Of a stretch of 64,000 nt of DNA, positions 41,931-50,329 are shown piece by piece; positions within the stretch are counted from its first letter, which is position 1, and every line of letters starts with the position of its first letter. The notes under the pieces were generated by a model that was not told the origin of the DNA, did not search any database, and saw only the letters and a list, made by a program, of their open reading frames with translations. The DNA is taken from NCBI RefSeq assembly GCF_026151655.1, contig NZ_JAMQPN010000011.1:1-64000 (forward strand), in the 5' to 3' direction. The translations under genes and the position numbers were made by a program. The DNA is from Leptospira soteropolitanensis. GTDB taxonomy: Bacteria > Spirochaetota > Leptospiria > Leptospirales > Leptospiraceae.

Positions 41931-44045
41931 TTGTTTTTTCACTCTATAAAATATTTTTTTCTAATCCTATTTGTTATTTTACCGTCAGTTCTATCGGCGG
42001 AGTCGGCCATTTCCCTCCAACCTCAAATTTCAGGAAAACCCATTTGGCAAGAAGTTCTTGTTTTAGAAGACAAAGACCAATCGATTACTCAGGAAAATAT
42101 CATACGTGGAACTTTAGATACTCAATTCCAAAAAATTACTTCTCCAAACTTAGGTTTTTCCAAATCAACATTTTGGATTCGTTTGGCTGTCAACAATCCC
42201 TCCAAAGACTTGATTCGCTGGAATTTGGTATTTGATTTTCCTCTTTTGGATGAGGTAAAGATCTTTGGAACAGAAATTCCTAAGTCAGTTGAAAGAACTT
42301 TAGGAGATATCCATCCTTTTTTTAAAAGAAATTTAGATTATAGAAATTTAGTATTTCCTTTAGAAACGAAAGGCGAAACTACATCTGTTTATTATTTACG
42401 AATCCAATCTGAATCCACAATACCATTAACTCTCCTTATATGGACAGAACGTGAGTTTTATGACCAATTAAACAAAGAACAAATGATCTTTGGTTTATTT
42501 TATGGTATTCTATTTGTAATGATTGCTTATAACTTTTTCATTTATATTTTTACATATGAAAAAAGTTACCTCTTTTATCTATTTTTCATTAGTTCCATAT
42601 TTTTCTTTCATTTAATTAATAATGGATTTGCATTTCAATACCTTTGGCCAAATTCCATTTTTTGGGGAAATTATTCTCTTCCTTTTTTCATTTGTGTTTC
42701 TTGCATCACTGGACTTCTATTTTCAGACAATTACCTAAGTTTAAAAAAACATTTACCCAAGATTTCTAAATTGATGTGGGTTTGGGCAGGGATTCTTTTA
42801 TTATTCTCAGGAATTTTGTTTTTTTTGAGTTACCGAATCGCAATGATCACGGCGATTTTACTAACAGTGCCAACGGCTCTCATTATGGTATTTAGTGGAG
42901 CTACCACTTATCTTTCTGAGGTAAGAGCTGCTCGCTACTTTTTGATATCTTGGACTTTTTTTCTTGCGGGTGTACTTTTATATTCTGTAAAAAGTTTGGG
43001 TTTTTTGCCTGACAATCATATCACTCGTTGGACGATTCAAATAGGTACAGCTTTACAAACTATTTTGTTATCACTTGGACTTGCGGACCGGATCAACTTT
43101 TTAACTCGTAGTCTAAGAGATCATATTAGGGAATTATCACATGCGAAATTAAAAATTGAAGAGTCGGAAAAACGGTTTAGAGAAATTTTTCAAGGTTCAG
43201 ATGAAGTTATTCTCATGATGAACGATAACTTTGAAATCATAAATGCAAACAGAGCCCTTTCAAAACATATGGGATTTCGTTTAGATGATTTACGTGGTAA
43301 AAAAATAACAGAAATTTTATACAGGGGGCGCAACCAGAGTTCTGATTACAATATTCTTTACGTAAATGATAAACTAACAGACCTAAAGATGACAGGTTCT
43401 ATCGTGAATTTTAAAACGGAATTTGAACAAAAGTATGTAAAAGAACCAAAAGAGATGTATTGTAGATTACAATACATAAACTTCGATGAAACCAGGGAAG
43501 TTCTTGCCACTATGTCTTCGCAATATGAAGACACAATCATTCAACTCATAGAATCAGAGAAGGTCGAACTTTCGATGAACAATTATTTGAGAAATGCAGA
43601 ACTTGTTTCTCAGAGAATCACATCTCAATTAGCCAAGTTCCTTTCTAATATAGAACAAACAGAAGTGCGATCTTCAGTTCGAGAAATTATCATCAATGCA
43701 GTCGAACATGGAAATTTAAATATTAGTTTTGATGAAAAATCGAAAGCTTTGATGGAAGGGAATTACCTGGAATTCTTACAAAAAAGACAAGAAGACCCTC
43801 GTTATATCCAAAAGAGGGTAAAAATCGAATATTCATTTACTAACGAATTTGTAGCCTACCGAATTACCGACGAAGGTCGCGGTTTTGATCATAAAAAACA
43901 TATGGAAAAATCACTGGAAGAGATGAATGAAGCTCATGAGCAACATGGTCGTGGAATTCTAATGACTAAATCTGTTTTTGATCGAATTGAATACAATGAT
44001 CGGGGCAACCAGGTCAGTTTGATTAAATTTTTAAATAAAGATTAG
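41931..44045 (+). CDS. 7TMR-DISM sensor with PAS and RsbW-like ATPase domains
   Basis: A roughly 704-residue membrane sensor. After a signal peptide, a periplasmic DISMED2 domain (residues about 25-175) precedes seven membrane segments (about 185-385). A coiled coil and a PAS domain follow (FREIFQGSDEVILMMNDNFE). The C-terminal ATPase is of the anti-sigma type: EIIINAVEHGNLNIS (N box), RITDEGRGFDHKKH and HGRGILMTKSVFD. There is no phosphoacceptor histidine region, so it may act as a serine kinase or switch rather than a histidine kinase. The TTG at 41931 was chosen for its 10-nt spacing from GGAG; a TTG at 41922 is the alternative. Confidence 0.85.
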   Translation: MFFHSIKYFFLILFVILPSVLSAESAISLQPQISGKPIWQEVLVLEDKDQSITQENIIRGTLDTQFQKITSPNLGFSKSTFWIRLAVNNPSKDLIRWNLVFDFPLLDEVKIFGTEIPKSVERTLGDIHPFFKRNLDYRNLVFPLETKGETTSVYYLRIQSESTIPLTLLIWTEREFYDQLNKEQMIFGLFYGILFVMIAYNFFIYIFTYEKSYLFYLFFISSIFFFHLINNGFAFQYLWPNSIFWGNYSLPFFICVSCITGLLFSDNYLSLKKHLPKISKLMWVWAGILLLFSGILFFLSYRIAMITAILLTVPTALIMVFSGATTYLSEVRAARYFLISWTFFLAGVLLYSVKSLGFLPDNHITRWTIQIGTALQTILLSLGLADRINFLTRSLRDHIRELSHAKLKIEESEKRFREIFQGSDEVILMMNDNFEIINANRALSKHMGFRLDDLRGKKITEILYRGRNQSSDYNILYVNDKLTDLKMTGSIVNFKTEFEQKYVKEPKEMYCRLQYINFDETREVLATMSSQYEDTIIQLIESEKVELSMNNYLRNAELVSQRITSQLAKFLSNIEQTEVRSSVREIIINAVEHGNLNISFDEKSKALMEGNYLEFLQKRQEDPRYIQKRVKIEYSFTNEFVAYRITDEGRGFDHKKHMEKSLEEMNEAHEQHGRGILMTKSVFDRIEYNDRGNQVSLIKFLNKD

Positions 44046-44968
44046 TTACGGATCCAATCCAAAACCCACCACTCATTCCATTCTTTAGAGTAGAGGAGTT
44101 TACCGGGGAGATGGCTTTGTAATAAGCCTAAAAACTGATCTTTTTTTTCAGTAATGATTCCTGAAAAAATGATTCGTGGTGCTTCTATCTTTGCCAGATG
44201 ACGGATGTTTTGTGATAAAACTGCATACGTGATATTGGCAATAGCTAAATCATATTTGGAATTGGATAACTTCGGATTGTCAATGCCTGATTCTTCCACG
44301 CTGAATTGAAATCCTTTTGGGTATTCATTTTCAGTCCAATTCGACCAAGCTGCCTTCACCGCATTGGGATCTATATCCAAAGCAAAAATTTTAGAAACGC
44401 CGAATTTCGCAAGACCAATAGATAATATTCCAGAACCGGTTCCTACATCACATGCGGATTGAAAATGAAATTCACCCTTATTATATAATTCATCTAAATA
44501 TTCTAATATCAGCTTGGTGGTCTCATGGTGACCCGTTCCAAAAGCAACACCTGGGTTGATAAAGAGCGGAATTCCTCCACTTGGTTTCCAAAGTTTGATG
44601 GTTTCTGGTTCGTTTTTTTCCCAAGTAGGAATCACCCAAAGTTTTTTTCCAATGGGGAATGGTTTGTAGTATTCTTTGTATGCTTCTTCGTAATCACGAG
44701 TTTCGATGTTTCTTGATTCTGCATTGGAATTGTCTGGTGCGTTGATTTTTAAAAAGATAAGAATCTTTAATTCTTTATCTATTTCATCCGTTTGTAAATA
44801 AATACGAATGTTAGTATTGTCTCGAATAAGGCCCTGGTCTTTTTCTTTGGGAGCTTCTCCATCAAATAAAATTTCGTAATAACCGGCACATTGTAATGTA
44901 TCCAACAGTTCGTAAAAACTGTCGGACAATTCTTTGGGTAAATTAACTTTGAGTTCTCTATATTCCAA
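44042..44968 (-). CDS. prmA: Ribosomal protein L11 methyltransferase
   Basis: A 308-residue class I methyltransferase. The PrmA signatures are NPGVAFGTGHHETTKL (about residues 137-152), CDVGTGSGILSIGLAKFGVS (SAM motif I), ALDIDPNAVKAAW and NITYAVL. PrmA trimethylates ribosomal protein L11. The start appears to be TTG at 44968 with AGG upstream, 2 nt after the stop of the XRE-cupin gene. The 3' end overlaps the convergent 7TM sensor gene by 4 nt. Confidence 0.93.
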   Translation of the reverse strand: MEYRELKVNLPKELSDSFYELLDTLQCAGYYEILFDGEAPKEKDQGLIRDNTNIRIYLQTDEIDKELKILIFLKINAPDNSNAESRNIETRDYEEAYKEYYKPFPIGKKLWVIPTWEKNEPETIKLWKPSGGIPLFINPGVAFGTGHHETTKLILEYLDELYNKGEFHFQSACDVGTGSGILSIGLAKFGVSKIFALDIDPNAVKAAWSNWTENEYPKGFQFSVEESGIDNPKLSNSKYDLAIANITYAVLSQNIRHLAKIEAPRIIFSGIITEKKDQFLGLLQSHLPGKLLYSKEWNEWWVLDWIRN

Positions 44969-44970
44969 TC

Positions 44971-45609
44971 TTAACCTATTTCGTCCGTATAATCCATTAC
45001 AAGATACATGAGAGTTTCTTGGTCTGAGGGATTGGAATACTCATGCGAAACATCGGCTTTAAAAAATACAGAATCTTTGGGTTCCAGTTCCACAACTTTT
45101 TCACCAACACGTAACCGTAGTTTGCCGGAAACAACAACCAAGTTTTCTGTGGTACCTGTTTTATGTGGTTCGGCTACATCATGCCCACCCGGTTTTAAAG
45201 TCAGTTCGTAGAATTCTGTTTTGCGATTCCCTAAAAAAGGGAATAGGGCTCGGCTTGCAAATACTTTGGAATTGGAATATAAGACTTTTGAGTTTTCCGC
45301 TTTGAGGACATGAATCCCATCTTGGTTTTTTTCTTTGAGGAGTTCGGAAAACGGAACATTGAGGCCGTTTGCAATTTTCCACAAAACAGAAATCGTAGGA
45401 ACTGATTTCCCTTGTTCAATCTGTGATAACATCGCGCGACTCACGCCACATCGGTTTGCGAGTTTATCCAAAGAAAAACCTTTTGTATGACGGATGAGTT
45501 TCAGGTTCTCTTTGACGACATCTGTTATATAATCGCCAGACTCTGAAATCAATTGGTCTATTCCGTCACTCGGTTGCTCTACTTTACTTACCATTGTCCA
45601 AGCATCCAA
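44971..45609 (-). CDS. XRE-family regulator with C-terminal cupin domain
   Basis: A 212-residue regulator. The helix-turn-helix covers about residues 35-90 ([20 protein letters not shown], then [17 protein letters not shown]). A cupin sensor domain follows at about 135-205 ([20 protein letters not shown], then [16 protein letters not shown]). This architecture is typical of SutR/PuuR-like regulators of metabolism; the ligand is unknown. The first methionine and one five codons later are both possible starts. It is placed between rsmI and prmA in one operon. Confidence 0.92.
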   Translation of the reverse strand: MDAWTMVSKVEQPSDGIDQLISESGDYITDVVKENLKLIRHTKGFSLDKLANRCGVSRAMLSQIEQGKSVPTISVLWKIANGLNVPFSELLKEKNQDGIHVLKAENSKVLYSNSKVFASRALFPFLGNRKTEFYELTLKPGGHDVAEPHKTGTTENLVVVSGKLRLRVGEKVVELEPKDSVFFKADVSHEYSNPSDQETLMYLVMDYTDEIG

Positions 45610-45633
45610 TATAACAGAGGTATTGTCAAGAAA

Positions 45634-46320
45634 CTATCGTTTGATCCTTTCTTTTTTCTCTTCGAGCACAAAGACAGGGGGAAGTTTTAAACCTTGTGGA
45701 AATTTTTTATAAATTTCTTTGGCAGAACCTCGAAAGCTGGTTTCTGCAGCCATAGAGATACCAAGGGCAAGAAAGATCTGTCGATCTCCCGGTAAGATCT
45801 TTGCTAAGGTTTCCAGACAATGTTTCGCCCGGTAAGGTGTTTCATAAAAAGCAATGGTAATCCCAAGTCCAATGTATTGTTTTAAGGTTCGCTCTCTTTC
45901 TTTTTCTTCTCTAGGCAAAAATCCCAAAAAAAGAAAGGGAGAGGTCGCAAACCCAGAACTGGTTAGGGCAGCAATGAGGGCAGTTGGTCCAGGGGCCGAT
46001 CGAACTTCCACACCCATCTCCCAAGCCAGAGGGACAAGCCATTTGCCTGGATCTTCGAGGCCCGGGCTACCTGAATCAGAGATCATACAAGTCCTTTTAG
46101 TGGTCGCAAGTTTCATGGCGATTTCATCCATTTCTTTTCTGGATGTATGTTCATTCACTAGATCAAAGGGTTTGGAAATTCCTAACTTTTTTAAAAAAGT
46201 CGATGTTGTCCTTTGTTCTTCCCCAATGATCCAGTCGGCTTCCTCTAACAAGGTTTTGGTGCGAGGAGGAATGTCTTCATCATTTCCTATAGAATTGGAT
46301 ACTAAATAGAGTCGGTTCAT
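45634..46320 (-). CDS. rsmI: 16S rRNA 2'-O-ribose C1402 methyltransferase
   Basis: A 228-residue tetrapyrrole-methylase-fold protein. RsmI features are MNRLYLVSNSIGNDEDIPPR at the start, EHTSRKEMDEIAMKL, MISDSGSPGLEDPGKWLV and RSAPGPTALIAALTSSGF. It methylates the ribose of C1402 in 16S rRNA. It is somewhat short and its N-terminal LVSNSIGN replaces the usual VATPIGN, so the assignment is to the family with small doubt about specificity. The ATG at 46318-46320 overlaps the HAD gene stop by 4 nt, which fixes this start. Confidence 0.85.
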   Translation of the reverse strand: MNRLYLVSNSIGNDEDIPPRTKTLLEEADWIIGEEQRTTSTFLKKLGISKPFDLVNEHTSRKEMDEIAMKLATTKRTCMISDSGSPGLEDPGKWLVPLAWEMGVEVRSAPGPTALIAALTSSGFATSPFLFLGFLPREEKERERTLKQYIGLGITIAFYETPYRAKHCLETLAKILPGDRQIFLALGISMAAETSFRGSAKEIYKKFPQGLKLPPVFVLEEKKERIKR

Positions 46321-47144
46321 GTAAGCACTATAGGAAAGGTAAAGTAAGGTTGGACGTAAATTCCTTTGGCTGCACAAGCATTGGCAAATTCAGGGTTGTC
46401 GCGGTTGATGGCCACAGCCATTTGTTTAGCCCGGCAAAGCATAGGGTAGTCGTTAAAGGAATCTCCAAAGGCAAGATCAGGATATACCCCAATTCTTTCT
46501 TCAATTGCTTTTACTTTTCCTTCTCCATAAGTATAAGGTTCAATGAGTTTGTGAGTGAATTTTCCATTTTCACCTAACTCTTGTCTCATGCCGATAACCT
46601 TGGATTCTTCCACGGGGAAGAGGTGGGATATGGCGGCAATTCCTGGTTCTGGAGATGCGGTCACAATGTAAACAGTCCACTGGTGGTGGTATAAATATGC
46701 GATAAGGTCTTTCATTTCGACTTGGGGGAAAACTCCAGAATCTTTATCGTGAATATAAACTCTTTCCCAGGCCCTTCTTGAAATTTCATAGTATTCTTCT
46801 ATGTTCATTCCTTGGAAGATAAAACTAGTCCAACGGTAACCCCTTTCGATTCCATATTCTTTTAGCTGATAGGAATATTCTTCCCATATCAAACCTTCCT
46901 TCTCTTGGGTGCTCAGTTTGGTATGGTCTTTCCAAAGTTCTTTGTCCCGAAAAAATTCCGATAAATCTTTTGGTACAAATTTGAGTCCGTCACGGAGAAG
47001 TTCTTCCATGATTTTTTCACCGAAGTCGTTGCGAATGAGAGTATTATCAAAATCAAAACAGGCAATGCCTGGTTTTTTAGGTATGATGGTTGTCAGACGG
47101 TCGAATATCTCGTCCGTCCAACTGTTCTTTGTCAGGTTAGTCAC
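46317..47144 (-). CDS. HAD-superfamily phosphatase
   Basis: A 275-residue HAD hydrolase of the SerB/phosphoserine-phosphatase-like type. Motif I is ACFDFDNTLIRND (nucleophile Asp at about residue 30), motif II YIVTASPEPG, and motif III/IV a lysine (GKVKAIEE) followed by LAFGDSFNDYPML. A helical cap lies between about residues 45 and 150. The substrate may be a small phosphate ester; it cannot be specified. Coupled to rsmI by ATGA overlap and preceded by the M23 peptidase gene 6 nt away. Confidence 0.88.
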   Translation of the reverse strand: MTNLTKNSWTDEIFDRLTTIIPKKPGIACFDFDNTLIRNDFGEKIMEELLRDGLKFVPKDLSEFFRDKELWKDHTKLSTQEKEGLIWEEYSYQLKEYGIERGYRWTSFIFQGMNIEEYYEISRRAWERVYIHDKDSGVFPQVEMKDLIAYLYHHQWTVYIVTASPEPGIAAISHLFPVEESKVIGMRQELGENGKFTHKLIEPYTYGEGKVKAIEERIGVYPDLAFGDSFNDYPMLCRAKQMAVAINRDNPEFANACAAKGIYVQPYFTFPIVLT

Positions 47145-47150
47145 TAATAC

Positions 47151-47936
47151 TTAGTCTGCAAATCCAACGATGCTTGTGGCAACTCCTTCTTCATAGGGAG
47201 TGAGAAAGTTTTCTGGATTGAGGTAAACATTGTGAAATCGCACTTCAAAATGAACATGAGGACCAGTTGACTTTCCCGTATTTCCAGAAAAAGCAATGAT
47301 CTGTCCTTTGCGAACCACATCCCCAGGTTTAACAAGTAACTCTTGGTTGTGGCCATAAACCGTATGAAAATGGTTCATGTCATGGTGGTAAATTTTGACT
47401 GCTAGGCCATAATCGCCACTGCGGCCGGATTCTTCTACCACTCCGTCGGCGGCAGCAAGTACAATGGAATTTTTGGGAATGGCGATGTCGAGTCCCGTGT
47501 GCCAGGTGTTCCAGCGTCTGCCAATCCGAGAAGAGATCCGGGATTTGTGATTCGGTAGAACCGGCCAAATGAATTGGTCGATCGGAGACTCAACTGTTTC
47601 ACGGAAGAGTTCTCTCTCTTGGAGTCCTCGCATGTATTCAGCTGAATAAGGAAAGAAAATAGATCGTTTCAAACGAGGAAGATCGGCCTCTCTGAGGTTA
47701 TTGATCTCCATCACTTCCCGAGCAAGGATCCCAAATTCTGATGCCTTTTCGAGAAGGCTTTTTTTCTCAAGCCTCAGGTCCACCCAAAGCCCCCACTGCT
47801 CGTTGTAACGTTGGAAGACATGGTTGTCCAAAAATACAGGACCATTTTTTTGCTTCTGGTAGGCCGCATAGGCGGAATAGGTCACTACAAACAGGATTAG
47901 GACTAGAATGATATAGTAACTTCGGTTGCGCTTCAT
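47151..47936 (-). CDS. M23-family peptidase (LytM domain), membrane-anchored
   Basis: A 261-residue protein with an N-terminal membrane anchor (SYYIILVLILFVVTYSAYAA). The catalytic domain lies at about residues 140-250: HTGLDIAIPKNSIVLAAADG (zinc His and Asp), HFHTVYGHNQELLVKPGDVV and GPHVHFEVRF (HxH). All metal ligands are present, so it is probably an active peptidoglycan endopeptidase. The ATG at 47936 was chosen because GAGG lies 9 nt upstream. First gene of the operon with HAD, rsmI, XRE-cupin and prmA. Confidence 0.93.
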   Translation of the reverse strand: MKRNRSYYIILVLILFVVTYSAYAAYQKQKNGPVFLDNHVFQRYNEQWGLWVDLRLEKKSLLEKASEFGILAREVMEINNLREADLPRLKRSIFFPYSAEYMRGLQERELFRETVESPIDQFIWPVLPNHKSRISSRIGRRWNTWHTGLDIAIPKNSIVLAAADGVVEESGRSGDYGLAVKIYHHDMNHFHTVYGHNQELLVKPGDVVRKGQIIAFSGNTGKSTGPHVHFEVRFHNVYLNPENFLTPYEEGVATSIVGFAD

Positions 47937-48123
47937 CTCATTTCGCCTCAAAAACTCTGGTGCAATGCCAAATTCTCACGGGACCCCGTCCGGTCAAGGG
48001 GAACGGTCGACGGAATCTGCCCTATCCGTGGCATTTATGTGACATAACACTGAGAGAGTATTTGAGGTCACGCGTTTTTATTTTCCTAGATTGATTAGAG
48101 AACGGTGTTTTGTGGGATGCTCA

Positions 48124-48155
48124 CCCATTGACTGAGAGGTTTTTCAGACAATGGG
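48124..48155. terminator. Hairpin after the sterol-desaturase-like gene
   Basis: CCCATTG-a-CTGA and TCAG-a-CAATGGG form an 11-bp stem with a symmetrical A/A mismatch and an 8-nt loop. It lies 35 nt beyond the stop at 48190. A T-run is missing, so it may mark the mRNA end without being a strict intrinsic terminator. Confidence 0.4.
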
Positions 48156-48189
48156 AGGAATTGGTTTGGTTCCTTATGAAAAAGGGAGG

Positions 48190-49431
48190 TTAAGCTGCTT
48201 GGGCTTTCTGTCCGCTCGTACGGTAAAGGTAGATTCCTGCCACAAGGAGGCAGACAATGCCAATGGCGTAGTAGGTCCAACTGACGTCGAAGTAGGCAAT
48301 GACCAAAAATCCAAAGAGGAGTCTTGTGATTTCCATAGCTCCAGCCCAGGATTTTCCTTCGATGAGGGCATTGATCGCAACCAAAGAGAGAGTGACCCAA
48401 ATTGTTACAAGCACTTGAGAAACAAAAGAGAATTTTGCCACAAAAAGAAGGAAAGCAAAGGACAATAGAAGAACGAGAACAAACCAAGTGGTGGTATATG
48501 TTTTCACTTCTTGTTGGGGTTTCGGATCATACTTATGGAAAGTTTCCGGGCGTACATCCGGGATGGGTAAAAATCCAGCGGGTTTTGTTCCCTCTCTCGG
48601 ATACCAACCTGGTGGTTTGAAAAACACCTTAATTTTATCTAAGAAATAGGGGGCACTGGCCGCTTGTTTGATGAGTTCCCAGTAGTAATGAAAATTGGCG
48701 TAAACGGGGTTGAAACTACGAAGGGGTTTCACAGTTCCATACACACAAGGTTCAGTTTCTTCTTGGAAAGTTCCAAACATCCGATCAAAGATGATAAAAA
48801 TGCCACCGTGGTTTTTATCAATATAGATGGGGTTTATGGCATGGTGCACTCTATGGTGGGAAGGAGTGGAAAGAATGTATTCGCCAATTTTTCCAATTTT
48901 ACCCACAGCTTTTGTATGTACCCAAAATTGGTAGATCAGGTTGATTTGTCCGCTGGCAAGATACATCCAAGGATGGAAACCAATGAGGGCCAAAGGAACA
49001 TAGAAGATCCAGGAAATTATTCCCCCGAGTCCAGTTTGGCGGAGGGCTACCACTAAATTGTATTCTTCGCTATGGTGGTGGATGACATGTCCTGCCCAGA
49101 GCAGATTCACTTCGTGGGCCAAACGGTGGGACCAGTAATAACAAAAGTCTTGGCCTACGATACAAAGGATCCAAGCCCAAGGGTTGGTCATAGCAAATTC
49201 AAAAATTCGAAAGTGTTCGTAGATATAGAAATAAGCAAAAAGTCCGATTCCTTTTTGGAAAAGTCCCCAGATTTGAGAAATGATCCCCGTACTTAAGTCG
49301 GCAATGGAGTCGTTTAACCGGTAGAGGTCTTTGTTTTTGCGGTAGCCAATGTAAACTTCAATCCCTATGAGAAGGAAGAATACGGGGATGGCATAGGTAA
49401 CAATGGGCGGAGGTGTGAAATTCTCGAACAT
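48190..49431 (-). CDS. Sterol desaturase/fatty acid hydroxylase family membrane protein
   Basis: A 413-residue membrane protein. The eight-histidine di-iron signature is present: HRLAH (about residues 110-114), HVIHHHSEE (about 123-131) and HHRVHH (about 200-205). Four or more membrane segments surround it, and an extra C-terminal block of about 100 residues adds four more, similar to alkylglycerol-monooxygenase-like proteins. It would hydroxylate or desaturate a lipid using oxygen; the substrate is unknown. The ATG at 49431 was preferred to a TTG at 49470, which would lie within the end of rsmA. It is last in the etf-to-rsmA run. Confidence 0.88.
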   Translation of the reverse strand: MFENFTPPPIVTYAIPVFFLLIGIEVYIGYRKNKDLYRLNDSIADLSTGIISQIWGLFQKGIGLFAYFYIYEHFRIFEFAMTNPWAWILCIVGQDFCYYWSHRLAHEVNLLWAGHVIHHHSEEYNLVVALRQTGLGGIISWIFYVPLALIGFHPWMYLASGQINLIYQFWVHTKAVGKIGKIGEYILSTPSHHRVHHAINPIYIDKNHGGIFIIFDRMFGTFQEETEPCVYGTVKPLRSFNPVYANFHYYWELIKQAASAPYFLDKIKVFFKPPGWYPREGTKPAGFLPIPDVRPETFHKYDPKPQQEVKTYTTTWFVLVLLLSFAFLLFVAKFSFVSQVLVTIWVTLSLVAINALIEGKSWAGAMEITRLLFGFLVIAYFDVSWTYYAIGIVCLLVAGIYLYRTSGQKAQAA

Positions 49432-49450
49432 GGCGGTGCTAATTTTGCCA

Positions 49451-50329
49451 TCATTTTGACAAATGGTCAAGTAAATGTTGACCCAGGGTCAGAAATTGTT
49501 CACGGTTCAATTCTTCGGGCCTTGCAGTGGGTGGAATTTTGGCGGATTGAATGGCGTTGCCGAGGGCTTCGCGGAAATGGGGATCCTCCGAAAAAGGAGA
49601 TTCTCTGAGGCTAACTTGGATCTGTTTTCGTTTTCCCCAGAACAATGTGCGAAGCATTCTCGACCAGATTTCTACCTCAGTTTGGTTTTTGAGGAGCCAT
49701 TGGTTTTCTTTCGATTCCTTTTTGGGAGAAAGCAGGATCAATGCAGAATGGATTTTGGGAATGGGGAAAAAACAGTTTTTATGAACTGTCTTAAGGTATT
49801 TCACATCACAAAAAGCAGAGAGAAAAACAGATAAAGAGGAAGTTTCTTTTACAAGGCGTTCCGCAAATTCTTTTTGTACCATAAAAATCCCCCCTTGGAA
49901 ATTTCTACAGTGGATGACAAGTGTATTAATAATTTCTGTGGTTAGGTGGTAGGGCAGATTCCCAAATACAAATACCTTTTCATTATATATAGAATAGAGG
50001 TTTTCTAAGGCATCACCTTCATATAAAAAGGCCTTCGGAAACTGAGGTAAAATTTCATCTTTAGCCAATTCGATATAGGCGTTATCGATTTCAAAAAGAT
50101 ATGTTTTTTGATTCAAACTGAGGATGGGGTAAGTTAAAGTGCCTAGGCCGATCCCAATCTCTGCAAGAACTGTTGAATCATCATTGAATAGGGGTTCTGC
50201 GGATCTAACAATGAAATCGACGATATTTTGGTCGATGAGGAAGTTTTGCCCAAATTTCTTTTGGGCCCGAATGCCTTTGGCTTCAAAGAAGGTTTGGATT
50301 TTGGATATGGTCGAGTAAGGGGATTTCAA
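49451..50329 (-). CDS. rsmA: 16S rRNA dimethyladenosine transferase
   Basis: A 292-residue KsgA/RsmA. Family motifs are KKFGQNFLIDQNIVD at about residues 24-38, AEIGIGLGTLTYPIL (SAM motif), LFEIDNAYIELAKDE and FGNLPYHLTTEI (catalytic NLPY). It dimethylates two adjacent adenosines of 16S rRNA during ribosome maturation. The TTG at 50329 was chosen because GAGG lies 6 nt upstream; it starts inside the comEC gene, with a 47-nt overlap. Confidence 0.93.
   Translation of the reverse strand: MKSPYSTISKIQTFFEAKGIRAQKKFGQNFLIDQNIVDFIVRSAEPLFNDDSTVLAEIGIGLGTLTYPILSLNQKTYLFEIDNAYIELAKDEILPQFPKAFLYEGDALENLYSIYNEKVFVFGNLPYHLTTEIINTLVIHCRNFQGGIFMVQKEFAERLVKETSSLSVFLSAFCDVKYLKTVHKNCFFPIPKIHSALILLSPKKESKENQWLLKNQTEVEIWSRMLRTLFWGKRKQIQVSLRESPFSEDPHFREALGNAIQSAKIPPTARPEELNREQFLTLGQHLLDHLSK

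Noticed and set aside
48095..48487. 130-codon minus-strand frame beyond and into the sterol-desaturase-like gene
   Set aside because: It overlaps the real gene out of frame, is rich in Cys and His at random, and shows no recognisable domain.
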